Both the position numbers and the translations under genes were made by a program. From Atherix ibis (Eukaryota > Arthropoda > Insecta > Diptera > Athericidae), in contig OY282608.1 in the NCBI GenBank assembly GCA_958298945.1, positions 63,030,951 through 63,094,950 of the forward strand: a stretch of DNA of 64,000 bases. Reading direction: 5' to 3'. Under the pieces are notes generated by a model that did not search any database, had not been told where the DNA came from, and worked only from the letters and a program-made list of their open reading frames with translations. This document shows, one piece after another, positions 1 through 11,223 of the stretch; the stretch's first letter is position 1, and every line of letters begins with the position of its first letter.

Positions 1-1660
1 TGTTGGTTTGTTGGTTTGTGCTTGTTGGTTTGTTGGTTTGTTGGTTTTTTGGTTTGTTGGTTTGTTGGTTTGTTGGTTTGTTGGTTTGTTGGTTTATTTG
101 TTTGTTGGTTTGTTGGCTTGTTGGTTTGTTGGTTTGTTGGTTTGTTGGTTTGTTGGTTTGTTGGTTTGTTGGTTTGTTGGTTTGTTGGCTTGTTGGTTTG
201 TTAGTTTGTTGGCTTGTTGGTTTGTTGGCTTGTTGGTTTGTTGGTTTGTTGGCTTGTTGACTTGTTGGTTTGTTGGCTTGTTGGTTTGTTGGTTTGTTGG
301 CTTGTTGGTTTGTTAGTTTGTTGGTTTGTTGGTTTGTTGTTTTGGTGGTTTGTTGGTTTATTTGTTTGTTGGCTTATTGGTTTGTTGGTTTGTTGGTTTG
401 TTGGCTTGTTGGTTTGTTGGTTTGTTGGCTTGTTGGCTTGTTGGTTTGTTGGTTTGTTGGCTTGTTGGCTTGTTGGTTTGTTGGTTTGTTGGTTTTTTGG
501 TTTGTTGGCTTGTTCGTTTGTTGGTTTGTTGGCTTGTTGGTTTGTTGGTTTGTTGGTTTGTTGGCTTGTTGGCTTGTTGGTTTGTTGGTTTGTTGGCTTG
601 TTGGTTTGTTGGTTTGTTGGTTTGTTTATTTGTTGGCTTGTTGGCTTGTTGGTTTGTTGGTTTGTTATTTTGTTGGTTTGTTGGCTTGTTGGTTTGTTGG
701 TTTGTTGGCTTGTTGGTTTGTTGGTTTGTTGGTTTGTTGGCTTGTTGGCTTGTTGGTTTGTTGGTTTGTTGGCTTGTTGGTTTGTTGGTTTGTTGGCTTG
801 TTGGCTTGTTGCTTTGTTGGTTTGTTGGTTTGTTGGCTTGTTGGCTTGTTTGGTTGTTAGTTTGTTGGCTTTTTGGTTACTTGGTTTGTTGGTTTGTTGG
901 TTTGTTGGCTTGTTGGTTTGTTGGCTTGTTGGCTTGTTGGTTTGTTGGTTTGTTTGTTTGTTGGCTTGTTGGTTTGTTGGTTTGTTGGCTTGTTGGCTTG
1001 TTGGTTTGTTGGTTTATTGGCTTGTTGGTTTGTTGGCTTGTTGGCTTGTTGGTTTGGTGGTTTGTTGGTTTGTTGGTTGGTTGGTTTGTTGGTTTTTTGG
1101 TTTGTTGGTTTATTTGTTTGTTGGTTTGTTGGCTTGTTGGTTTGTTGGTTTGTTGGTTTGTTGGTTTGTTGGCTTGTTGGTTTGTTAGTTTGTTTGTTTG
1201 TTGGATTGTTGGCTTGTTGGTTTGTTGGTTTGTTGGTATGTTGGCTTGTTGGTTTGTTCGTTGGTTGGCTTGTTGGTTTGTTGCTTTGTTCGTATGATGG
1301 TTTGTTGGTTTGTTGTTTTTTTGGTTTGTTGGTTTGTTGGTTTGTTGGCTTGTTGGCTTGTTGGTTTGTTGGCTTGTTGGTTTGTTAGTTTGTTGGTTTG
1401 TTGGCTTGTTGGCTTGTTGGTTTGTTGGTTTTTTGGTTTGTTCGTTTGTTGGTTTGTTGGTTTATTTGTTTGTTGGTTTGTTGGCTTGTTGGTTTGTTGG
1501 TTTGTTGGTTTGTTGGCTTGTTGGTTTGTTGTTTTTTTTGTTTTTTGGTTTGTTGGTTTGTTGGTTTGTTGGTTTGTTGGCTTGTTGGCTTGTTGCTTTG
1601 TTCGTTTGATGGTTTGTTGGTTTGTTGGTTTTTTAGTTTGTTGGTTTGTTGGTTTGTTGG
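1..1660. repeat. 2,254-bp duplication, left copy (cut by window edge)
   Basis: This stretch matches 2255-3914 at an offset of 2,254 bp. Shared rare markers include a 6-bp octamer (TGCTTG) at 19-24 and 2273-2278, the landmark at 867 and 3121, a TTGGATTG unit near 1201 and 3455, and a T-rich block at 1529-1544 and 3783-3797. The match fades beyond about 1660. The left copy starts before the window. Confidence 0.9.
19..24 (+). other. Phase slip: 6-bp unit TGCTTG (copy at 2273-2278)
   Basis: A 2-bp shortfall in the octamer register, read as TTGGTTTG-TGCTTG-TTGG. The identical slip at 2273-2278 is its copy in the 2,254-bp duplication, so it arose before that event. Confidence 0.95.
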
Positions 1661-2194
1661 CTTGTTGGCTTGTTGGTTTGTTGGTTTGTGGGCTTGTTGG
1701 TTTGTTAGGTTGTTGGTTTGTTGGCTTGTCGGCTTGTTGGTTTGTTGGTTTTTTGGTTTGTTGGTTTGTTGGTTTGTTGGTTTATTTGTTTGTTGGTTTG
1801 TTGGCTTGTTGGTTTGTTGGTTTGTTGGTTTGTTGGCTTGTTGGTTTGTTGGTTTGTTGGTTTTTTGGTTTGTTGGTTTGTTGGTTTGTTGGTTTGTTGG
1901 TTTGTTGGTTTATTTGTTTGTTGGTTTGTTGGCTTGTTGGTTTGTTGGTTTGTTGGTTTGTTGGCTTGTTGGTTTGTTGGTTTGTTGGCTTGTTGGTTTG
2001 TTGGCTTGTTGGCTTGTTGCTTTGTTCGTTTGATGGTTTGTTGGTTTGTTGGTTTTTTGGTTTGTTGGTTTGTTGGTTTGTTGGCTTGTTGGCTTGTTGG
2101 TTTGTTGGTTTGCGGGCTTGTTGGTTTGTTAGGTTGTTGGTTTGTTGGCTTGTCGGCTTGTTGGTTTGTTGGTTTTTTGGTTTGTTGGTTCGTT
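1570..2194. repeat. 424-bp internal tandem duplication (53 units)
   Basis: Segments at about 1570-1770 and 1994-2194 match at an offset of 424 bp. Shared markers are the GCTTTGTTCGTTTGATGG cassette (TTGC at 1593 and 2017), TTAGGTTG (A at 1707 and 2131) and a TCGG-containing unit shortly after each. A related cassette about 300 bp upstream, near 1285, reads GTATG instead of GTTTG, so it is an older relative. Confidence 0.8.
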
Positions 2195-2254
2195 GGTTTG
2201 TTGGTTTATTGGTTTGTTGGTTTATTTGTTTGTTGGTTTGTTGGCTTGTTGGTT

Positions 2255-3914
2255 TGTTGGTTTGTTGGTTTGTGCTTGTTGGTTTGTTGGTTTGTTGGTT
2301 TTTTGGTTTGTTGGTTTGTTGGTTTGTTGGTTTGTTGGTTTGTTGGTTTATTTGTTTGCTGGTTTGTTGGCTTGTTGGTTTGTTGGTTTGTTGGTTTGTT
2401 GGTTTGTTGGTTTGTTGGTTTGTTGGTTTGTTGGTTTGTTGGCTTGTTGGTTTGTTGGTTTGTTGGCTTGTTGGTTTGTTGGCTTGTTGGTTTGTTGGTT
2501 TGTTGGCTTGTTGGCTTGTTGGTTTGTTGGCTTGTTGGTTTGTTGGTTTGTTGGCTTGTTGGTTTGTTAGTTTGTTGGTTTGTTGGTTTGTTGATTTGTT
2601 GGTTTGTTGGTTTATTTGTTTGTTGGATAGTTGGTTTGTTGGTTTGTTGGCTTGTTGGTTTGTTGGTTTGTTGGCTTGTTGGCTTGTTGGTTTGTTGGTT
2701 TGTTGGCTTGTTGGCTTGTTGGTTTGTTGGTTTGTTGGTTTTTTGGTTTGTTGGCTTGTTCGTTTGTTGGTTTGTTGGCTTGTTGGTTTGTTGGTTTGTT
2801 GGTTTGTTGGTTTGTTGGCTTGTTGGCTTGTTGGTTTGTTGGTTTGTTCGCTTGTTGGTTTGTTGGTTTGTTGGTTTGTTTTTTTGTTGGCTTGTTGGCT
2901 TGTTGGTTTGTTGGTTTGTTATTTTGTTGGTTTGTTGGCTTGTTGGTTTGTTGGTTTGTTGGCTTGTTGGTTTGTTGGTTTGTTGGTTTGTTGGCTTGTT
3001 GGCTTGTTGGTTTGTTGGTTTGTTGGCTTGTTGGTTTGTTGGTTTGTTGGCTTGTTGGCTTGTTGCTTTGTTGGTTTGTTGGTTTGTTGGCTTGTTGGCT
3101 TGTTTGGTTGTTAGTTTGTTGGCTTTTTGGTTACTTGGTTTGTTGGTTTATTGGTTTGTTGGCTTGTTGGTTTTTTGGCTTGTTGGCTTGTTGGTTTGTT
3201 GGTTTGTTTGTTTGTTGGCTTGTTGGTTTGTTGGTTTGTTGGCTTGTTGGCTTGTTGGTTTGTTGGTTTATTGGCTTGTTGGTTTGTTGGCTTGTTGGCT
3301 TGTTGGTTTGGTGGTTTGTTGGTTTGTTGGTTGGTTGGTTTGTTGGTTTTTTGGTTTGTTGGTTTATTTGTTTGTTGGTTTGTTGGCTTGTTGGTTTGTT
3401 GGTTTGTTGGTTTGTTGGTTTGTTGGCTTGTTGGTTTGTTAGTTTGTTTGTTTGTTGGATTGTTGGCTTGTTGGTTTGTTGGTTTGTTGGTATGTTGGCT
3501 TGTTGGTTTGTTGGTTTGTTGGCTTGTTGGCTTGTTGCTTTGTTCGTTTGATGGTTTGTTGGTTTGTTGGTTTTTTGGTTTGTTGGTTTGTTGGTTTGTT
3601 TTCTTGTTGGCTTGTTGGTTTGTTGGCTTGTTGGTTTGTTAGTTTGTTGGTTTGTTGGCTTGTTGGCTTGTTGGTTTGTTGGTTTTTTGGTTTGTTGGTT
3701 TGTTGGTTTGTTGGTTTATTTGTTTGTTGGTTTGTTGGCTTGTTGGTTTGTTGGTTTGTTGGTTTGTTGGCTTGTTGGTTTGTTTTTTTTTTGTTTTTTG
3801 GTTTGTTGGTTTGTTGGTTTGTCTGTTTGTTGGCTTGTTGGCTTGTTGCTTTGTTCGTTTGATGGTTTGTTGGTTTGTTGGTTTTTTGGTTTGTTGGTTT
3901 GTTGGTTTGTTGGC
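2255..3914. repeat. 2,254-bp duplication, right copy
   Basis: Right-hand partner of 1-1660. It differs by scattered substitutions and by a 1-bp loss in the T-rich block at 3783-3797, after which the offset becomes 2,253. It carries ten consecutive Ts at 3783-3792, where the left copy has a G between shorter T runs. Confidence 0.9.
3783..3797 (+). other. Phase slip in T-rich block (-1)
   Basis: Ten Ts, one G, then six Ts. The partner block at 1529-1544 is 16 bp long and in register, so 1 bp was lost here after duplication. It is the longest T run noticed in the window. Confidence 0.9.
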
Positions 3915-3941
3915 TTGTTGGTTTGTTGGCTTGTTGGTTTG

Positions 3942-6100
3942 TTAGCTTGTTGGTTTGTTGGATTGTTGGTTTGTTGGCTTGTTGGCTTGTTGGTTTGTTG
4001 GTTTGTTGGTTTGTTGGTTTGTTGGTTTTTTGGTTAATTGGTTTGTTGGTTTGTTGCCTTATTGGTTTGTTGGTTTGTTAGCTTGTTGGCTGGTTGGTTT
4101 GTTGGTTTTTTGGCTTGTTGGTTACTTAGTTTGTTGGTTTGTTGGTTTGTTGGCTTGTTGGTTTGTTGGTTAGTGGGCTTGTTGGTTTGTTGGTTTGTTA
4201 GTTTTTTGGTTTGTTGGTTTGTTGGCTTGTTGGTTTGTTGGTTTGTTGGTTTGTTAGCTTGTTGGCTTGTTGGTTTGTTGGTTTGTTGGCTTGTTTATTT
4301 GTTGGTTTGTTGGCTTGTTGGCTTGTCGCTTTGTTTGTTTGTTGGTTTGTTGGCTTGTTGGCTTGTTGGTTTGTTAGTTTGTTGGCTTGTTGGCTTGTTG
4401 CTTTGTTGGTCTGTTGGTTTGTTGGCTTGTTGGCTTGTTGGTTTGTTAGTTTGTTGGCTTTTTCGTTACTTGGGTTGTTGGTTTGTTGGATTGTTGGCTT
4501 GTTGGTTTGTTGGCTTGTTGTTTTGTTGGTTTGTTGGTTTGTTGGTTTGTTGGCTTGTTGGTTTGTTGGTTTGTTGATTTTTTGGTTTGTTGTTTTGTTG
4601 GTTTGTTGGTTTGTTGGTTTGTTGGTTTATTTGTTTGTTGGTTTGTTGGCTTGTTGGTTTGTTGGTTTGTTGGTTTGTTGGCTTGTTGGTTTGTTTGTTT
4701 GTTGGCTTGTTGGCTTGTTGGTTTGTTGGTTTGTTGGCTTGTTGGTTACTTAGTTTGTTGGTTTGTTGGCATGTTGGTTTGTTGGTATGTTGGTTTGTTG
4801 GCTTGTTGGTTTCTTGGTTTGTTGGCTTGTTGGCTTGTTGGTTTGTTGGTTTGTTGGTTTGTGGGCTTGTTGGTTTGTTGGTTTGTTGGCTTGTTGGTTT
4901 GTTAGTTTGTTGGTTTGTTGGTTTGTTGGTTTGTTGGTTTGTTGGTTTGTTGGTTTATTTGTTTGTTGGTTTGTTGGCTTGTTGGTTTGTTGGTTTGTTG
5001 GTTTGTTGGCTTGTTGGTTTGTTGGTTTGTTGGCTTGTTGGCTTTTTGGTTTGTTGGTTTGTTGGCTTGTTGGCTTGTTGGTTTGTTGGTTTGTTGGTTT
5101 GTTGGTTTGTTGTCTTGTTGGTTTGTTGGTTTGTTGGCTTGTTGGTTTGTTGGTTTGTTGGTTTGTTGGCTTGTTGGCTTGTTCGTTTGTTGGTTTGTTG
5201 GCTTGTTGGTTTGTTGGTTTGTTGGCTTGTTGGCTTGTTGCTTTGTTGGTTTGTTGGTTTGTTGGCTTGTTGGCTTGTTGGCTTGTTGGTTTGTTAGTTT
5301 GTTGGCTTTTTGGTTATTTGGTTTGTTGGTTTGTAGGTTTGTTGGCTTGTTGGTTTGTTGGTTTGTTGGTTTGTTGGTTTGTTGGTTTGTTGGCTTGTTG
5401 GTTTGTTGGTTTTTTGGTTTGTTGGTTTATTTGTTTGTTGGTTTGTTGGCTTGTTGGTTTGTTGGTTTGTTGGTTTGTTGGCTTGTTGGTTTGTTGGTTT
5501 GTTGGTTTGTTGATTTGTTGGCTTGTTGGCTTGTTGGTTTGTTGGTTTGTTGGCTTGTTGGCTTGTTGGTTTGTTGGTTTGTTGGCTTGTTGGCTTGTTG
5601 GTTTGTTGGTTTGTTGGTTTGTTGGCTTGTTGGTTTGTTGGTTTGTTGGCTTGTTGGTTTGTTGGTTTGTTGGCTTGTTGGCTTGTTGCTTTGTTGGTTT
5701 GTTGGCTTGTTGGCTTGTTGGCTTGTTGGTTTGTTAGTTTGTTGGCTTTTTGGTAACTTGGTTTGTTGGTTTGTTGGTTTGTTGGCTTGCTGGTTTGTTG
5801 GCTTGTTGGTTTGTTAGATTGTTGGTTTGTTGGCTTGTTTGCTTGTTGGTTTGTTGGTTTGTTGGTTTGTTGGTTTGTTGGTTTGTTGGTTTGTTGGTTT
5901 GTTGGTTTGTTGGTTTGTTGGTTTTTTGGTTAGTTGGTTTGTTGGTTTGTTGGCTTATTGGTTTGTTGGTTTGTTGGCTTGTTGGCTTGTTGGTTTGTTG
6001 GTTTGTTGGCTTGTTGGTTACTTAGTTTGTTGGTTTGTTGGTTTGTTGGCTTGTTGGTTTGTTGGTTAGTGGGCTTGTTGGTTTGTTGGTTTGTTGGTTT
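3942..6100. repeat. ~5.0-kb spaced duplication, left copy
   Basis: Matches 8940-11070. The offset is 4,998 bp at the left and falls in whole-unit steps to 4,966 bp at the right. Shared rare features are GGTTAATTGG followed by GCCTTATTGG near 4032-4060 and 9030-9062, a GGCTGG unit, the GGTTAGTGGG motif, the GGCATG/GGTATG pair near 4768-4787 and 9758-9780, and the degenerate landmark GGTTATTTGG at 5304 and 10286. Confidence 0.85.
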
Positions 6101-6141
6101 TTTGGTTTGTTGGTTTGTTGGCTTGTTGGTTTGTTGGTTTG

Positions 6142-6148
6142 TTGGTTT
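6142..6148 (+). other. Phase slip: 7-bp unit TTGGTTT (-1)
   Basis: A 7-bp unit before TTGGCTTG. The equivalent place in the partner block near 12705 has a full-length GGTTTTTTGG, so this slip is private. Confidence 0.9.
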
Positions 6149-6572
6149 TTGGCTTGTTGGCTTGTTGGTTTGTTGGTTTGTTGGCTTGTTTGTTTGTTGG
6201 TTTGTTGGCTTGTTGGCTTGTTGCTTTGTTTGTTTGTTGCTTTGTTTGTTTGTTGGTTTGTTGGCTTGTTGGCTTGTTGGTTTGTTAGTTTGTTGGGTTG
6301 TTGGCTTGTTGCTTTGTTGGTCTGTTGGTTTGTTGGCTTGTTGGCTTGTTGGTTTGTTAGTTTGTTGGCTTTTTGGTTACTTGGTTTGTTGGTTTGTTGG
6401 TTTGTTGGCTTGTTGGTTTGTTGGCTTGTTGTTTTGTTGGTTTGTTGGTTTGTTGGCTTGTTGGCTTGTTGGTTTGTTGGTTTGTTGGTTTGTTGGTTTG
6501 TTGGTTTGTTGGTTTGTTGGTTTTTTGGTTTGTTGGTTTGTTGGTTTGTTGGCTTGTTGGTTTGTTGGTTTG

Positions 6573-6579
6573 TGGCTTG
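6573..6579 (+). other. Phase slip: 7-bp unit TGGCTTG (copy at 13116-13122)
   Basis: One T is missing at the start of the unit. The same slip at 13116-13122 is inherited through the 6.5-kb duplication. Confidence 0.93.
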
Positions 6580-7467
6580 TTGGCTTGTTGGTTTGTTGAT
6601 TTGTTGGCTTGTTGGTTACTTAGTTTGTTGGTTTGTTGGTTTGTTGGTTTGTTGGTTAGTTGGCTTGTTGGCTTGTTGGTTTGTTGGTTTGTTGGTTTTT
6701 TGGTTTTTTGGTTTGTTGGTTTGTTGGCTTGTTGGTTTGTTGGTTTGTTGGTTTGTTGGCTTGTTGGCTTGTTGGTTTGTTGGTTTGTTGGCTTGTTTGT
6801 TTGTTGGTTTGTTGGCTTTTTGGCTTGTTGCTTTGTTTGTTTGTTGGTTTGTTGGCTTGTTAGCTTGTTGGTTTGTTAGTTTGTTGGCTTTTTGGTTACT
6901 TGGTTTGTTGGTTTGTTGGTTTGTTGGCTTGTGGGTTTGTTGGCTTGTTGGCTTGTTGGTTTGTTGGATTGTTGGTTTGCTGGCTTGTTGGCTTGTTGGT
7001 TTGTTGGTTTGTTGGTTTGTTGGTTTGTTGGTTTATTGGTTTGTTGGTTTTTTGGTTAGTTGGTTTGTTGGTTTGTTGGTTTTTTGGTTTGTTGGTTTGT
7101 TGGTTTGTTGGCTTGTTGGTTTGTTGGTTTGTTGGCTTGTTGGCTTGTTGGTTTGTTGGTTTGTTGGCTTGTTGGTTACTTAGTTTGTTGGTTTGTTGGT
7201 TTGTTGGCTTGTTGGTTTGTTGGTTTGTTGTGTTGTTGTTTTGTTGGCTTTTTGGCTTGTTGGTTTGTTGGTCTGTTGGCTTGTTGGTTTGTTAGTTTGT
7301 TGGTTTTTTGGCTTGTTGGCTTGTTAGTTTGTTGGTTTTTTGGTTTGTTGGTTTGTTGGTTTGTTGGTTTGTTGGTTTGTTGGTTTATTTGTTTGTTGGT
7401 TTGTTGGCTTGTTGGTTTGTTGGTTTGTTGGTTTGTTGGTTTGTTGGTTTGTTGGCTTGTTGGTTTG

Positions 7468-7474
7468 TTGGTTG
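7468..7474 (+). other. Phase slip: 7-bp unit TTGGTTG (-1)
   Basis: Followed by three further variant units (TTGATTTT, TTGTTTTG, TTGTTTTG), a short degenerate patch of four consecutive non-consensus octamers. Confidence 0.9.
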
Positions 7475-7842
7475 TTGATTTTTTGTTTTGTTGTTTTGTT
7501 GGTTTGTTGGTTTGTTGGTTTGTTGGTTTGTTGGTTTGTTGGCTTGTTGGTTTGTTTGTTTGTTGGCTTGTTGGCTTGTTGGTTTGTTGGTTTGTTGGTT
7601 TGTTGGCTTGTTGGTTACTTAGTTTGTTGGTTTGTTGGCATGTTGGTTTGTTGGTATGTTGGTTTGTTGGCTTGTTGGTTTCTTGGTTTGTTGGCTTGTT
7701 GGCTTGTTGGTTTGTTGGTTTGTTGGTTTGTTGGCTTGATGGTTTGTTGGTTTGTTGGCTTGTTGGTTTGTTAGTTTGTTGGTTTGTTGGTTTGTTGGTT
7801 TGTTGGTTTGTTGGTTTGTGGGTTTATTTGTTTGTTGGTTTG

Positions 7843-7851
7843 TTAAACTTG
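7843..7851 (+). other. Phase slip: 9-bp unit TTAAACTTG (+1)
   Basis: One of the few insertions in the window, and the only AAA triplet on the + strand that I noticed. No second copy was seen. Confidence 0.93.
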
Positions 7852-8939
7852 TTGGTTTGTTGGTTTGTTGGTTTGTTGGCTTGTTGGTTTGTTGGTTTGT
7901 TGGCTTGTTGCCTTTTTGGTTTGTTGGTTTGTTGGCTTGTTGGCTTGTTGGTTTGTTGGTTTGTTGGTTTGTTGGTTTGTTGGCTTGTTGGTTTGTTGGT
8001 TTGTTGGTTTATTGGCTTGTTGGTTTGTTGGTTTGTTGGTTTGTTGGCTTGTTGGCTTGTTCGTTTGTTGGTTTGTTGGCTTGTTGGTTTGTTGGTTTGT
8101 TGGCTTGTTGGCTTGTTGCTTTGTTGGTTTGTTGGTTTGTTGGCTTGTTGGCTTGTTGGTTTGTTAGTTTGTTGGCTTTTTGGTTACTTGGTTTGTTGGT
8201 TTGTTGGTTTGTTGGTTTGTTGGCTTGTTGGTTTGTTGGTTTGTTGGTTTGTTGGTTTGTTGGTTTGTTGGCTTGTTGGCTTGTTGGTTTGTTGGTTTGT
8301 TGGCTTGTTGGTTTGTTGGTTTGTTGGCTTGTTGGTTTGTTGGTTTGTTGGCTTGTTGGCTTGTTGCTTTGTTGGTTTGTTGGTTTGTTGGCTTGTTGGC
8401 TTGTTGGTTTGTTAGTTTGTTGGCTTTTTGGTTACTTGGTTTGTTGGTTTGTTGGTTTGTTGGCTTGTTGGTTTGTTAGCTTGTTGGTTTGTTGGATTGT
8501 TGGTTTGTTGGCTTGTTGGCTTGTTGGTTTGTTGGTTTGTTGGTTTGTTGATTTGTTGGTTTTTTGGTTAGTTGGTTTATTTGTTTGTTGGTTTGTTGGC
8601 TTGTTGGTTTGTTGGTTTGTTGGTATGTTGGCTTGTTGGTTTGTTGGTTTGTTGGTTTGTTGGTTTGTTGGCTTGTTGGCTTGTTGGTTTGTTGGTTTGT
8701 TGGCTTGTTGGCTTGTTGGTTTGTTGGTTTGTTGGCTTGTTGGTTTGTTGGTTTGTTGGTTTGTTGGCTTGTTGGTTTGTTGGTTTGTTGGCTTGTTGGT
8801 TTGTTGGTTTGTTGGCTTGTTGGCTTGTTGCTTTGTTGGTTTGTTGGTTTGTTGGCTTGTTGGCTTGTTGGTTTGTTAGTTTGTTGGCTTTTTGGTTACT
8901 TGGTTTGTTGGTTTGTTGGTTTGTTGGCTTGTTGGTTTG

Positions 8940-11070
8940 TTAGCTTGTTGGTTTGTTGGATTGTTGGTTTGTTGGCTTGTTGGCTTGTTGGTTTGTTGGT
9001 TTGTTGGTTTGTTGGTTTGTTGGTTTTTTGGTTAATTGGTTTGTTGGTTTGTTGCCTTATTGGTTTGTTGGTTTGTTGGCTTGTTGGCTGGTTGGTTTGT
9101 TGGTTTTTTGGCTTGTTGGTTACTTAGTTTGTTGGTTTGTTGGCTTGTTGGTTTGTTGGTTAGTGGGCTTGTTGGTTTGTTGGTTTGTTGGTTTTTTGGT
9201 TTGTTGGTTTGTTGGCTTGTTAGTTTGTTGGTTTGTTGGTTTGTTAGCTTGTTGGCTTGTTGGTTTGTTGGTTTGTTGGCTTGTTTATTTGTTGGTTTGT
9301 TGGCTTGTTGGCTTGTTGCTTTGTTTGTTTGTTGGTTTGTTGGCTTGTTGGCTTGTTGGTTTGTTAGTTTGTTGGCTTATTGGCTTGTTGCTTTGTTGGT
9401 CTGTTGGTTTGTTGGCTTGTTGGCTTGTTGGTTTGTTAGTTTGTTGGCTTTTTGGTTACTTGGGTTGTTGGTTTGTTGGTTTGTTGGCTTGTTGGTTTGT
9501 TGGCTTGTTGTTTTGTTGGTTTGTTGGTTTGTTGGTTTGTTGGCTTGTTGGTTTGTTGGTTTGTTGATTTTTTGGTTTGTGGTTTTGTTGGTTTGTTGGT
9601 TTGTTGGTTTGTTGGTTTATTTGTTTGTTGGTTTGTTGGCTTGTTGGTTTGTTGGTTTGTTGGTTTGTTGGCTTGTTGGTTTGTTTGTTTGTTGGCTTGT
9701 TGGCTTGTTGGTTTGTTGGTTTGTTGGCTTGTTAGTTACTTAGTTTGTTGGTTTGTTGGCATGTTGGTTTGTTGGTATGTTGGTTTGTTGGCTTGTTGGT
9801 TTCTTGGTTTGTTGGCTTGTTGGCTTGTTGGTTTGTTGGTTTGTTGGTTTGTGGGCTTGTTGGTTTGTTGGTTTGTTGGCTTGTTGGTTTGTTAGTTTGT
9901 TGGTTTGTTGGTTTGTTGGTTTGTTGGTTTGTTGGTTTGTTGGTTTATTTGTTTGTTGGTTTGTTAGCTTGTTGGTTTGTTGGTTTGTTGGTTTGTTGGC
10001 TTGTTGGTTTGTTGGTTTGTTGGCTTCTTGGCTTTTTGGTTTGTTGGTTTGTTGGCTTGTTGGCTTGTTGGTTTGTTGGTTTGTTGGTTTGTTGGTTTGT
10101 TGTCTTGTTGGTTTGTTGGTTTGTTGGCTTGTTGGTTTGTTGGTTTGTTGGTTTGTTGGCTTGTTGGCTTGTTCGTTTGTTGGTTTGTTGGCTTGTTGGT
10201 TTGTTGATTTGTTGGCTTGTTGGCTTGTTGCTTTGTTGGTTTGTTGGTTTGTTGGCTTGTTGGCTTGTTGGTTTGTTAGTTTGTTGGCTTTTTGGTTATT
10301 TGGTTTGTTGGTTTGTAGGTTTGTTGGCTTGTTGGTTTGTTGGTTTGTTGGTTTGTTGGTTTGTTGGTTTGTTGGCTTGTTGGTTTGTTGGTTTTTTGGT
10401 TTGTTGGTTTATTTGTTTGTTGGTTTGTTGGCTTGTTGGTTTGTTGGTTTGTTGGTTTGTTGGCTTGTTGGTTTGTTGGTTTGTTGGTTTGTTGGCTTGT
10501 TGGCTTGTTGGTTTGTTGGTTTGTTGGCTTGTTGGCTTGTTGGTTTGTTGGTTTGTTGGCTTGTTGGCTTGTTGGTTTGTTGGTTTGTTGGTTTGTTGGC
10601 TTGTTGGTTTGTTGGTTTGTTGGCTTGTTGGTTTGTTGGTTTGTTGGCTTGTTGGCTTGTTGCTTTGTTGGTTTGTTGGCTTGTTGGCTTGTTGGCTTGT
10701 TGGTTTGTTAGTTTGTTGGCTTTTTGGTTACTTGGTTTGTTGGTTTGTTGGTTTGTTGGCTTGCTGGTTTGTTGGCTTGTTGGTTTGTTAGATTGTTGGT
10801 TTGTTGGCTTGTTGGCTTGTTGGTTTGTTGGTTTGTTGGTTTGTTGGTTTGTTGGTTTGTTGGTTTGTTGGTTTGTTGGTTTGTTGGTTTTTTGGTTAGT
10901 TGGTTTGTTGGTTTGTTGGCTTATTGGTTTGTTGGTTTGTTGGCTTGTTGGCTTGTTGGTTTGTTGGTTTGTTGGCTTGTTGGTTACTTAGTTTGTTGGT
11001 TTGTTGGTTTGTTGGCTTGTTGGTTTGTTGGTTAGTGGGCTTGTTGGTTTGTTGGTTTGTTGGGTTTTTG
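8940..11070. repeat. ~5.0-kb spaced duplication, right copy
   Basis: Partner of 3942-6100. Offset changes between the copies are multiples of 8 bp, so whole octamers were gained or lost while the register was kept. The right part of this block also belongs to the 1,584-bp tandem pair at 9640-12815, showing nested rounds of duplication. Confidence 0.85.
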
Positions 11071-11223
11071 GCTTGTTGGTTTGTTGGCTTGTTGGTTTGT
11101 TGGTTTGTTGGTTTTTTGGCTTGTTGGCTTGTTGGTTTGTTGGTTTGTTGGCTTGTTTGTTTGTTGGTTTGTTGGTTTGTTGGCTTGTTGCTTTGCTTGT
11201 TTGTTGGTTTGTTGGCTTGTTGG
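9640..11223. repeat. 1,584-bp tandem duplication, left copy
   Basis: Adjacent to and matching 11224-12815 at an offset of 1,584 bp (198 units), changing to 1,592 bp after about 10860. The distinctive TTAGTTACTTAG occurs at about 9730 and 11314. Over roughly 1 kb (9745-10791 against 11329-12375) I see only a single replacement-type difference in one reading frame, so the duplication is recent. Confidence 0.93.

Larger units (their letters stand above)
5934..7183. repeat. ~6.55-kb spaced duplication, left copy
   Basis: Matches 12492-13726. The offset is 6,558 bp and falls to 6,543 bp, reflecting phase slips in between. Both copies share a 7-bp unit (TGGCTTG) at 6573-6579 and 13116-13122, an inherited indel that confirms common descent. 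Confidence 0.85.

Noticed and set aside
1198..3114. 638-codon + strand open frame, and similar ones (61487-63454, 30357-32156, 33950-35749, 13416-15053), as Cys/Trp-rich membrane proteins
   Set aside because: The frames are translations of the octamer in all three + frames at once. They begin and end wherever a substitution makes ATG or TAG/TGA/TAA. There is no codon bias, ribosome-binding or splice context, or domain, and the hydrophobicity follows directly from the T/G composition.
3783..3799. T run as a transcription terminator or poly-A signal remnant
   Set aside because: No stem-loop precedes it, and its duplicate at 1529-1544 is an ordinary pair of variant octamers. It is a decayed repeat unit with a 1-bp loss.
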